A stretch of DNA of 64,000 bases from contig DEPT01000061.1 in the NCBI GenBank assembly GCA_002358905.1, forward strand, positions 1-64,000, given 5' to 3'. The first letter of the stretch is position 1. Every line of letters begins with the position of its first letter. Source of the DNA: Akkermansiaceae bacterium UBA3385. Lineage in GTDB: Bacteria; Verrucomicrobiota; Verrucomicrobiia; Verrucomicrobiales; Akkermansiaceae. Below, piece after piece: positions 9,617-16,224 of the stretch. The notes under the pieces were generated by a model that saw only the letters and a list, made by a program, of their open reading frames with translations, made no database searches and was not told the DNA's origin. The translations under genes were made by a program, and so were the position numbers.

Positions 9617-10066
9617 ATGTACAAGTATAAAGTTCAAGTAAAGAAGGTTAGTGGGAGACTCAATGAGAGTGTTCTTCCTAGTAAGAATTTGATTGTAAAG
9701 TCCAAGACTAAGAAGTCTAAGAGTGCTGTTTTAACGGAGGCATCTAAGTTCTTTAAGAAGAAGTATGGTCTTGTGATTGAGAGTGCTGATGTATATGAAA
9801 CTCCGTTAGATTCAGTTGAAACGATTTTGGGAGCGTATGAAGATATGGTTACAGTTGTTCAAGAAAACATGCCATTTGATGCTGTTTTTGAGGATGAATA
9901 CGCGAGAGAAATAATTGAAGATGCTGTCCATTATTTCTTAACTGAACATCCAAAATTGGCAAGGAAATTAAATGTCAATCGCAATTACGAACAGTCTTTA
10001 CTTGTTGCTAAAAAATCGGGTCTTTTGAAAAAAATACAAAACGAATTGGCAGAAGCAGGATTTTAA
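9617..10066 (+). CDS. Unrecognised 149-residue orphan protein of the IS island
   Basis: I do not recognise this protein. It is lysine-rich at the N-terminus (VKSKTKKSKSAVL) and acidic in the middle (SVETILGAYEDM...FEDEYAREIIEDAVHYF), with no signal peptide or membrane segment. Codon use is clearly AT-rich compared with genes after 11737, which suggests acquisition. The strongest Shine-Dalgarno in the area, GGAGGT at 9577-9582, is placed for ATG 9592. That ATG opens a 12-codon frame ending at 9630, overlapping this start, so translational coupling is possible. A good terminator follows at 10090-10121. Lying between two transposases, it may be cargo. Confidence 0.6.
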   Translation: MYKYKVQVKKVSGRLNESVLPSKNLIVKSKTKKSKSAVLTEASKFFKKKYGLVIESADVYETPLDSVETILGAYEDMVTVVQENMPFDAVFEDEYAREIIEDAVHYFLTEHPKLARKLNVNRNYEQSLLVAKKSGLLKKIQNELAEAGF

Positions 10067-10089
10067 TTCTGTTTTTGATAGAATACAAA

Positions 10090-10121
10090 CCCACTACTCA
10101 AAAGGTAGTGGGTAATTTTTT
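10090..10121 (+). terminator. Rho-independent terminator of the orphan gene
   Basis: CCCACTAC (10090-10097) pairs with GTAGTGGG (10105-10112) and is followed by TAATTTTTT. It sits 24 bases after the stop of the 149-residue gene and just outside the ISAs1-type terminus. Confidence 0.85.
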
Positions 10122-10136
10122 GGGAGTGTTTGAAAA

Positions 10137-11306
10137 TCACCTGATGTTGGTGATAGAGCCTTTCTTATTGACTCTCTTCCGCTCCGTTTTTGACTCCAAA
10201 GCACTGAAGAGGATTTCTTCCAGCACTCCTGTATTCCATGCTGCTTGTTTTCTCATTCTTGCCAGAGACTTTGTTCCCCCTGTCACCTTCTTATGGTGGC
10301 GTAATAAGCTCAATACCACCTTCATCATTCGGGAGTAATTTTCTGCAGCATTGTACACTCGTTTTCGACATGCATCTTCTTCGAAGACTACATCAAGCGC
10401 CCAATGCATACTCTCAACCCGCCAATGATTACGAATTGCATGAGCTATGGTTGCGCTTCTCCCTTTTGGTAAATTTGTTATGTAGCAGCGTTTCTCTTTA
10501 CTTTCCGTCTGTTCCTTTTTGTTGTAACGTGAGCTTTCCACTACTACCAGAGCGGCCAGTTTCTCCCAATTCCATACCCCGGTGATAAAACTCAAATCCC
10601 GGTATATTCGATATACTCGTTCCTCCACTCGCCCATGCCCTGCGTCCACTTCTGTAAAAATGCTGCTGGGACGCACCATTTTCGCAGTCTCCAGTATCTG
10701 CTCGTGTAAATTTCTCTGGTTATCTTTTACAGCTAATACATAGGATGCCTTTTTCTCTTTTACTATCTTTCTGACAACTTCCTTTTGACACCCCATGGCA
10801 TCAGCTGTGACGATACACCCTTTGATATCCAGCATATCAAGCAATTGTGGAATAACGGAGATTTCATTTGTCTTCTTATCAACGTTAAGCAGTCCCAACG
10901 ATATACCTTCATCACTCAGACAGGCACTCAACATGTGCGCATACCCTTCATCATCCTTTGTTCCTGCTCCTCGAATAGTTTTACCATCAATGCTTATAAT
11001 TGAGCCTTCCTTTATTTTTACAAACTGCCGAATCCAATTCTGGTAATTCTTTTCCAACACAACCGGATCCATGATAGCAAAGACGCGGTTGAATGTATCG
11101 TGTGATGGAATGCCAGCGGGCAGTTCCAGATATTGCCTGAAAAAGTCTTCATTCTCCACGGCATAATCCTCGATTTGATTCCAGGTATCAGCATCGGCAA
11201 CGCCCGCTGCTATTGCAATGAAAAGGATATCTCCAAGCTTATGTTTCTTCGCATTTCCGGTGCGTGGGCCTTCGACAGCCTCTAATTCGCCAATAAGTCT
11301 ATGCAT
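10137..11306 (-). CDS. ISAs1-family transposase
   Basis: This is a 389-residue DDE transposase, intact from ATG 11306. It shows the N-terminal family signature (KHKLGDILFIAIAAGVADADTWNQIEDYA), the catalytic block IISIDGKTIRGAGTKD, the VTADAMGCQKEVV segment, and the C-terminal NHWRVESMHWALDVVFEEDACRKR block typical of ISAs1 enzymes. GTG 11324 also opens the frame, but the -10 box TATAAT lies at 11313-11318, so the ATG is the real start. Length and motifs suggest an active element. A 28-base relict of a second copy is at 7643-7670. Confidence 0.93.
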   Translation of the reverse strand: MHRLIGELEAVEGPRTGNAKKHKLGDILFIAIAAGVADADTWNQIEDYAVENEDFFRQYLELPAGIPSHDTFNRVFAIMDPVVLEKNYQNWIRQFVKIKEGSIISIDGKTIRGAGTKDDEGYAHMLSACLSDEGISLGLLNVDKKTNEISVIPQLLDMLDIKGCIVTADAMGCQKEVVRKIVKEKKASYVLAVKDNQRNLHEQILETAKMVRPSSIFTEVDAGHGRVEERVYRIYRDLSFITGVWNWEKLAALVVVESSRYNKKEQTESKEKRCYITNLPKGRSATIAHAIRNHWRVESMHWALDVVFEEDACRKRVYNAAENYSRMMKVVLSLLRHHKKVTGGTKSLARMRKQAAWNTGVLEEILFSALESKTERKRVNKKGSITNIR

Positions 11307-11312
11307 TTGTCC

Positions 11313-11341
11313 ATTATAACACAAATGCTCTATAACCTCAA
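11313..11341 (-). promoter_or_regulatory. Promoter of the ISAs1-type transposase, leaderless geometry
   Basis: TTGAGG (11336-11341), 17 bases, TATAAT (11313-11318), then only six bases to ATG 11306. Transcription would begin at or next to the start codon. Confidence 0.65.
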
Positions 11342-11355
11342 GAAAACTAGATTTT

Positions 11356-11548
11356 TACGATAATCCGCTCAATGTAAATTTAAAGCGAATTTCCGGGAGC
11401 TTAAATCGCCATCTTGTATGCACCTCTCAAATACGTTTGCCCTGAAAGGCTTACATTAAAATACCACAGGCGTATCACAAAACTTCTCAATCACATGATT
11501 AATCAACGCCATATTTCAACAAACCAGCCCTTATTCACAAATGAAGAT
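11356..11548. other. Intergenic stretch without recognisable genes
   Basis: Between the ISAs1-type end and the candidate small RNA I find no convincing reading frame, repeat or RNA. A small inverted repeat (ACAAAT/ATTTGT) sits near its right end. Confidence 0.5.
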
Positions 11549-11681
11549 TTGTAAGAATGCAGATTTCAGAAGTAGAATGCAGAATAGTAAGATTGCGTGC
11601 GGCTGGGGGCTTCTCTTCGATACGCCCCCCAGGTTGCCTACCTGCAGACAAAAACACCTGAGACTCCTCAGGTATTTTTTT
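11549..11681 (+). ncRNA. Candidate small structured RNA with its own promoter and terminator
   Basis: On the plus strand TTGTAA (11549-11554), 18 bases and TAGAAT (11573-11578) form a promoter. Transcription would start near 11585 and end at the T-tract after 11673, giving roughly 95 bases. The transcript would hold a strong hairpin, CTGGGGGC (11603-11610) with GCCCCCCAG (11624-11632), a second one, CAGGT/ACCTG (11630-11644), and the terminator stem. No protein-coding sense is visible. It does not show the conserved features of SRP RNA, 6S RNA, tmRNA or a tRNA. Alternatively this is only the 3' untranslated region and terminator of the minus-strand gene ending at 11737. Confidence 0.35.
11656..11681. 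terminator. Bidirectional terminator
   Basis: ACCTGAG (11656-11662) pairs with CTCAGGT (11667-11673) around a 4-base loop. A T-run follows on the plus strand, and on the minus strand the stem is followed by GTTTTTG. On the minus strand it lies 64 bases after the hydrolase gene ending at 11737. Confidence 0.8.
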
Positions 11682-11736
11682 GCTTCCAGAGAAATGAAAG
11701 GGTGAGCGCTAAGGTGTAAATCTACATTCTGCGGCA

Positions 11737-12510
11737 TCAGCGCACCTCAATCCAATCCAGGCGGTTGGCCATGTGGGCGCAGTGAAGCTGGGTGGGAAGC
11801 TGGAGTTCATCCAGCGTGGCACGCATGGCAGCGGAAGCCTTGGCAGGGGTGTTGCACTCCGGGCTGATGTGAGCGAGAACGAGGTGCTGTAGGCCGGGAT
11901 GAGCAATGGAGCGGATGAAATCGCAGGCCTGGCCATTGGAAAGATGTCCCCAGCGGCCGGAGATTCGGCGAATCAAGTCCGGGGTGCGGCCGCTGTTCTC
12001 GAGCATATCCGGGTCATAGTTGGACTCAAGATAAAGCCCCTGCACACCGGCCAGCATTTCGGGCATGCCGCGCATGATGATGCCTGTGTCAGTAACATAG
12101 CCCAGGCGGACGCCTTCGCATTCAAAGACATAGCCGAGGGGGTCCAGGGCATCGTGACTGACGCAGAAGGGCGTGACAGAAAGAGAGCCGACCTGGAGTG
12201 TCTGGCCCGGCTCCAGGTAGGTGAACACGGCATTGGGCGCCATACCACGCAAATCCTTTGCCAGATAACGGCTGCAATAAAGATTCAGCGCACGTTTTTT
12301 GGAGAGGACACCCAGGCCACAGACGTGGTCCTGGTGTTCATGGGTAAAGAAGACGGCTGAGATATCGGCATCGCAGAGGCCGCACTCGGCAAGCCCCTTG
12401 CGGATACGGAGGGCGGAGATGCCGGTATCTACCAGCACATGGGTGCCACCGCCGGAAATGACGGTGGCATTACCACGGCTGCTGCTGGCAAGAACAGAGA
12501 AGCGAATCAT
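11737..12510 (-). CDS. YycJ/WalJ-like metallo-beta-lactamase fold hydrolase
   Basis: This 257-residue protein opens with the subfamily signature FSVLASSSRGNATVI. It has the metal motif THEHQDH (His57-His62), further ligands in PFCVSHDALDPLGYVF and GYVTDTG, and a C-terminal LVLAHISPECNTP histidine. These are the hallmarks of the YycJ/WalJ group of zinc hydrolases, thought to act as 5'-3' DNA exonucleases or in cell-wall/DNA coordination; the exact substrate is not shown by sequence. The start overlaps the end of the cytochrome peroxidase gene by four bases, so the two are co-transcribed. A terminator follows at 11656-11673. Confidence 0.85.
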   Translation of the reverse strand: MIRFSVLASSSRGNATVISGGGTHVLVDTGISALRIRKGLAECGLCDADISAVFFTHEHQDHVCGLGVLSKKRALNLYCSRYLAKDLRGMAPNAVFTYLEPGQTLQVGSLSVTPFCVSHDALDPLGYVFECEGVRLGYVTDTGIIMRGMPEMLAGVQGLYLESNYDPDMLENSGRTPDLIRRISGRWGHLSNGQACDFIRSIAHPGLQHLVLAHISPECNTPAKASAAMRATLDELQLPTQLHCAHMANRLDWIEVR

Positions 12511-13952
12511 GGCTGGGGAACCACGGGATTCAGCCTGGTATCCTCCGGCTTGAGCGCATTAGCGGGCTTGCCATAGAGCTGGCCGGTCTGGGCTTCGAGG
12601 AAGCTGGTGATGTTCTTCACCGTTTCATCGGAGGCAGCACCGGCACCATTCTGAGTCTGAATCATAATGCTGACGGCCTTCTGCAGGCTGTTGACCGTGC
12701 CGGTGTGGAAGTAGGGTGCGGTAAGGGCCACATTGCGCAGGTTCGGCACGCGGAACATGTCCTTGTGCTCTTCCTTCTTCGTGAAATCGCGCAGACCGAA
12801 GGCGCCTTCCTGATAATCTGCCGGTGTGGCAAGGGCGCGCAGGTCGCCATGGGTATTGATGTATTCGAAGCTGATACCGCCGAGCGTAGGACCGCTGTGA
12901 CAGGTGGCGCAACCGAGATTCACAAAGGATTTCATGCCGGCCTTCTGAGAATCGGAAAGGGCCTTGTCATCACCCTTGAGGTAGCGGTCAAATGCGGAGT
13001 CAGGCGTCACGAGTGTCTGCTCGTATGCAGCAATAGCGGTGGTGATGGTATCGCCGCTGATGCCACGGTCCCCGAACACATAAGCGAAGAGAGCGACCAT
13101 TTCCGGATCGTTCGCGAGCTTGTGGGCGATGATATCCCAGTCTTCCACACAGGAGAAGCCCATTTCCACGGGATTCAGAGGCGGGCCACCGGCCTGCTCC
13201 TTAAGATTGAGAGCACGACCATCCCAGAACTGGCGGATATTACCCGCAGCATTGAAAGTGCTGGGGGCATTCACGCCACCGAGCTGCGGCAGGCCATCCG
13301 GACCGGGTACGCCCCTGGACTTGGCCAGATTATCCGTGCCGCCTCTGGTGAGATCGTGGCAGGAGGCGCAGGACACCTGATTATTGGTGGAAAGGCGGCC
13401 GTCATGATACAAGCGATAGCCCAGGTAGATGCGGGCGGCTTCGAGTTCGGTAGCGGGTTCCGAAACAGGAGATATGGGAGCAAAGGCACGCGCAACAGCG
13501 CCGCTTTCCTTATACTTGCTGCGGAGGATGGCTACATCTGTGGGGGTAAGGCGGGAGCCGAGGTGCACCGCGCTGTACGATGCCGGGGGCATGCGGCGAG
13601 TGCGCAGCACATAGTCCATCTTCAGGTAATCAACATTGCCGGAGCGCACATCCTTATCCGGCGTAAGCGTGAAGGCTCGCTTAGCGCCCTCCACATGGTC
13701 CCGCATAAGGCCGAATGAGAAGAAGTTCAGGAACTTGTTGTAGGTGGCATCAGCTGCATGACAGGAGGCGCATTTCATCTCCAGCACCTTGGTGGCCACG
13801 GCATCTGCCTGAGCCGGCTCGAGCACCGGAATCTGAGTGGATTCGTGCATAGAATCCACGATGCACTGAGATATTTTGCCACCCACGGCAGCCACACCAC
13901 CTGTGGCTGCAAGAATCAGCACGTATTTCCAGATAGATTGTTTCTTGCTCAT
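12507..13952 (-). CDS. Tri-haem cytochrome c peroxidase (MauG/CcpA family)
   Basis: This 481-residue protein has an N-terminal membrane anchor (residues 9-26). Three haem-binding motifs follow: CASCH at 61-65, CASCH at 195-199 and CATCH at 348-352. Residues 50-145 match the extra haem-binding domain seen in some peroxidases, with the MPP axial-methionine motif at 121. Residues 165-470 form the classical di-haem peroxidase with CHDLTRGGTD, QFWDGRA, NPVEMG and FRVPNLRNVALTAPYFHTG. It would reduce hydrogen peroxide with electrons from the quinone/cytochrome pool at the periplasmic face. The usual family is di-haem; the third haem probably replaces a separate electron donor. TACAAT overlaps the start codon, so the true promoter is unclear. 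Confidence 0.9.
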   Translation of the reverse strand: MSKKQSIWKYVLILAATGGVAAVGGKISQCIVDSMHESTQIPVLEPAQADAVATKVLEMKCASCHAADATYNKFLNFFSFGLMRDHVEGAKRAFTLTPDKDVRSGNVDYLKMDYVLRTRRMPPASYSAVHLGSRLTPTDVAILRSKYKESGAVARAFAPISPVSEPATELEAARIYLGYRLYHDGRLSTNNQVSCASCHDLTRGGTDNLAKSRGVPGPDGLPQLGGVNAPSTFNAAGNIRQFWDGRALNLKEQAGGPPLNPVEMGFSCVEDWDIIAHKLANDPEMVALFAYVFGDRGISGDTITTAIAAYEQTLVTPDSAFDRYLKGDDKALSDSQKAGMKSFVNLGCATCHSGPTLGGISFEYINTHGDLRALATPADYQEGAFGLRDFTKKEEHKDMFRVPNLRNVALTAPYFHTGTVNSLQKAVSIMIQTQNGAGAASDETVKNITSFLEAQTGQLYGKPANALKPEDTRLNPVVPQP

Positions 13953-14030
13953 TGTATCAGAGGAAAGGTTTCAGCGTGGACATTCTAACACAGACACCGC
14001 TACAGGCAAGCAGAAAACGCGGCTCCCCAC

Positions 14031-14059
14031 TTGTTAAATACGGCAACTTGTGATAAACT
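14031..14059 (+). promoter_or_regulatory. Promoter of the VanX-like pair, leaderless geometry
   Basis: TTGTTA (14031-14036), 17 bases, TAAACT (14054-14059), then six bases to GTG 14066. The promoter decides for the GTG start and predicts a leaderless mRNA. Confidence 0.65.
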
Positions 14060-14065
14060 TAAGCC

Positions 14066-14824
14066 GTGAAAGCCCTGTTACCCTACTGTCTGCTGACGAT
14101 TCTGCTGTGCGCATGTGCCCAGTATCCCCCACAGGCACCTGCGGAAACGGTACCTCAACCGGCCAGCCCCCCCTCGACTGCAGAAATATGCAGCTATATG
14201 CCGGCGGAGCTCTGTTATCTGGATGAGGTGGTGCCTGGAATATGCGTGGATTTGAAATACTGCGGCTCCGACAATTTTGTGGGGCGACCGATAGATGGCT
14301 ATACCACCGGCAGCCGTGCCATTCTTCGCCGCGACATGGCCGAACGCCTGGCAAAAGTGCAGAATGAGCTGGCAACGAAAGGACTGGCGCTGAAAGTCTG
14401 GGATGCGTATCGCCCCCATCGCGCCACCAAAGATTTTCTGGCGTGGTTCCGCACGCCGGACGAGGCCCGGAAAGCCACTTTTTACCCGAATATCTCCAAG
14501 CAGGGGATATTAGAGAACAGATTCATCAGCCGCCGCTCAGCGCACAGTTACGGTCTTGCGGTGGATGTCACGCTGATTCAGCTCGAAACGGGACAGGAGC
14601 TGGATATGGGCGGACGCCACGATTTGCTGGATGCCAGTTCCGCCACGCGCTATGCGGGCATTACCACAGAACAACGGGCTAACCGACTGCTGCTGTTGAA
14701 CACTATGGGGAAAGCCGGATTCCTCAATTACCGCAAGGAATGGTGGCATTTCTTCCGTAGAAATGATGGAAAGGCCACGCGATACGATTTTCCTCTGAAT
14801 GATCATCTGATTCCCCAGCCATGA
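14066..14824 (+). CDS. VanX-like D-Ala-D-Ala dipeptidase lipoprotein, first copy
   Basis: A 252-residue zinc D,D-dipeptidase of peptidase family M15D. The N-terminus is a lipoprotein signal with lipobox LCAC (Cys17). Zinc ligands and catalytic residues are visible: SAHSYGLAVD (His160, Asp167), then EWWH (Glu225, His228), and the substrate-binding Arg in WDAYRPHRA. The family hydrolyses D-Ala-D-Ala or other D,D-dipeptides released from the cell wall. Being an envelope lipoprotein, it more likely recycles peptidoglycan fragments than gives vancomycin resistance; no vanH or vanA partner is present. It overlaps the second copy by four bases (ATGA). Start is GTG, fixed by the promoter. Confidence 0.9.
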   Translation: MKALLPYCLLTILLCACAQYPPQAPAETVPQPASPPSTAEICSYMPAELCYLDEVVPGICVDLKYCGSDNFVGRPIDGYTTGSRAILRRDMAERLAKVQNELATKGLALKVWDAYRPHRATKDFLAWFRTPDEARKATFYPNISKQGILENRFISRRSAHSYGLAVDVTLIQLETGQELDMGGRHDLLDASSATRYAGITTEQRANRLLLLNTMGKAGFLNYRKEWWHFFRRNDGKATRYDFPLNDHLIPQP

Positions 14825-15531
14825 AGAAACTTCTCACTAGCCTTGCCCTGATTCCGCTCCTGCTCTGCCAATGTGTGCAGAACACGGTGATTGTCTACCC
14901 TGGCCTCATGCCTGTGGAACTCTGCTATCTGGATGAAGTGGTACCGGGCATCAAGGTGGACTTGAAATACTGCGGTAACGATAATTTTGTAGGGCGCCCC
15001 ATCAATGGCTACACCGGCGGGCGCCGCGCCATCCTGCGCAAAGACACAGCAAAAGCCCTGGCCCATGTGCAGCAGGAACTGAACAAAAAGGGCTATGGTC
15101 TTTTAATCTGGGATGCCTACCGTCCGCACCGTGCGCTGCAGGATTTCTACAACTGGTCGCTCACAACGGATGACAGCACACGCACCACCTTCTACCCGAA
15201 TATCACAAAGCGAGGCATTTATGAAAACAAGTACATAGGGCTCACTTCCGAGCATAGCTGGGGCGTGGCGGTGGACGCAACCATCATCAACCTCCGTACA
15301 GGTAAGGAACTGGATATGGGCGGTCGCCATGACCTGCTGGATGAAAGCTCCGCCACCGAATACCCCGGGCTCACGCCCCGGCAACAGGCGAACAGACTTC
15401 TGCTCCGCGACACCATGGCTGCCGCGGGCATGCGAAATTACAGCAAGGAATGGTGGCATTATTACATTTCTCCTATGGGGCGGTGCCACCAATATAATTT
15501 CCCGCTGGATGACCATTTGCAGCAGAAATAA
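14821..15531 (+). CDS. VanX-like D-Ala-D-Ala dipeptidase lipoprotein, second copy
   Basis: This 236-residue paralogue of the preceding gene has the same order of motifs: lipobox LCQC (Cys18), YLDEVVPGIKVDLKYCGNDNFVGRP, WDAYRPHRA, SEHSWGVAVD (His145, Asp152) and EWWH (Glu210, His213). All zinc and catalytic positions are kept, so both copies should be active. The Pro-rich stretch after the lipid anchor of copy one is missing here. ATGA overlap points to translational coupling. Divergence between the copies suggests an old tandem duplication with possible division of substrate or location. Confidence 0.9.
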   Translation: MKKLLTSLALIPLLLCQCVQNTVIVYPGLMPVELCYLDEVVPGIKVDLKYCGNDNFVGRPINGYTGGRRAILRKDTAKALAHVQQELNKKGYGLLIWDAYRPHRALQDFYNWSLTTDDSTRTTFYPNITKRGIYENKYIGLTSEHSWGVAVDATIINLRTGKELDMGGRHDLLDESSATEYPGLTPRQQANRLLLRDTMAAAGMRNYSKEWWHYYISPMGRCHQYNFPLDDHLQQK

Positions 15532-15563
15532 GCGGCATGACCCGCAGACGGTAAAAAATCGGC

Positions 15564-15592
15564 TTGCCTAATCTGCCAGTCGCGCCTACAAT
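15564..15592 (+). promoter_or_regulatory. Promoter of the 171-residue lipoprotein gene, leaderless geometry
   Basis: TTGCCT (15564-15569), 17 bases, TACAAT (15587-15592), then seven bases to ATG 15600. An in-frame TTG at 15564 and ATG at 15591 are promoter parts, not starts. Confidence 0.7.
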
Positions 15593-15599
15593 GCCGGCC

Positions 15600-16115
15600 A
15601 TGAAGTCTCTGTTCACGCTTTGTCTCTGCTCCCTTGTTCTTGTCTCCTGCTCCACATCAGAACTGGCAACAGTTGCCACACGCGTGCAGGAAGCAAGGCA
15701 GATGAATGCCATGAATGCCGAATCTGCCAGAGTCCGTATCTGGCGCGACATCAGCACCTACAGCAAGCGTGGCTGGCAGCTGCACAGTGAACAGGCCAGC
15801 CGGTTGAACATGCCGCAGCCAGAGTTCGAGAAGGCCCGGGATATCCTGATCACCAGTGGATATACTACATGGCAGGACAATGTGGATATGCCCCTTCCCC
15901 CGAAAAAGCCCCTGCCCGACCATATTGTTGAGCTGGAATGGCTGAACCAGCAGGGGGCTGTATCCGGTGGTATCAGCGTTACAAAAATCTGCCGCGAATC
16001 TGAACTGGGAACAAAGACTAACATTGTTTTCCCTTTCGTTCTACCGGATGAAGCCTACGATGAGTTCATGGCGATTCCAACCATCCGGAAATCCCTTGAA
16101 CAGCTCAAGGAATGA
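15600..16115 (+). CDS. Unrecognised lipoprotein
   Basis: I do not recognise this 171-residue protein. It begins with a lipoprotein signal, MKSLFTLCLCSLVLVSC, lipobox VSC with Cys17. The mature part is helical and charged (TRVQEARQMNAMNAESARVRIWRDISTYSKRGWQ) and then mixed, ending LEQLKE. Its own promoter places it in a separate unit from the VanX-like pair. Likely anchored in an envelope membrane facing the periplasm. Confidence 0.75.
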   Translation: MKSLFTLCLCSLVLVSCSTSELATVATRVQEARQMNAMNAESARVRIWRDISTYSKRGWQLHSEQASRLNMPQPEFEKARDILITSGYTTWQDNVDMPLPPKKPLPDHIVELEWLNQQGAVSGGISVTKICRESELGTKTNIVFPFVLPDEAYDEFMAIPTIRKSLEQLKE

Positions 16116-16187
16116 TTCACAAGGCATCATAACATTCTTTTTTCGAGGACATCATCGTGATTTTTCATGTTACTCTGTGCTTTTGAC

Positions 16188-16216
16188 TTGAAAAAAAGCG
16201 CATGGCACGATAGAGT
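16188..16216 (+). promoter_or_regulatory. Promoter of the beta-CASP gene, leaderless geometry
   Basis: TTGAAA (16188-16193), 17 bases, TAGAGT (16211-16216), then eight bases to ATG 16225. It favours ATG 16225 over the in-frame GTG 16222. Confidence 0.65.
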
Positions 16217-16224
16217 ACAAGGTG

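Larger units (their letters stand above)
10133..11355 (-). mobile_element. ISAs1-type insertion sequence
   Basis: The element is bounded by imperfect inverted ends: AAAATC...TTG.GTGATAGAGC at 10133 inward, and AAAAATC...TTGAGGTTATAGAGC at 11355 inward. They agree in the outer AAAATC and the inner TATAGAGC-like block, with mismatches between. The right end includes the transposase stop codon. No clear target duplication is visible, so the exact outer bases are uncertain by several positions. Confidence 0.65.

Noticed and set aside
11600..11645. GC-rich hairpin with TTCGATA considered as a tRNA or tmRNA T-arm
   Set aside because: The bases flanking TTCGATA do not form a five-pair stem, there is no acceptor stem partner and no CCA end.
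11531..11737. 68-codon minus frame after the YycJ-like gene
   Set aside because: It runs through the bidirectional terminator and the hairpin region and has no start signal or motif.
12705..13718. 337-codon plus-strand frame opposite the cytochrome peroxidase
   Set aside because: The minus strand has three CxxCH motifs in a normal peroxidase; the plus frame is a shadow.
14066..15531. Vancomycin resistance operon
   Set aside because: No VanH, VanA/B ligase, VanR or VanS homologues are adjacent and both VanX-like proteins are exported lipoproteins.
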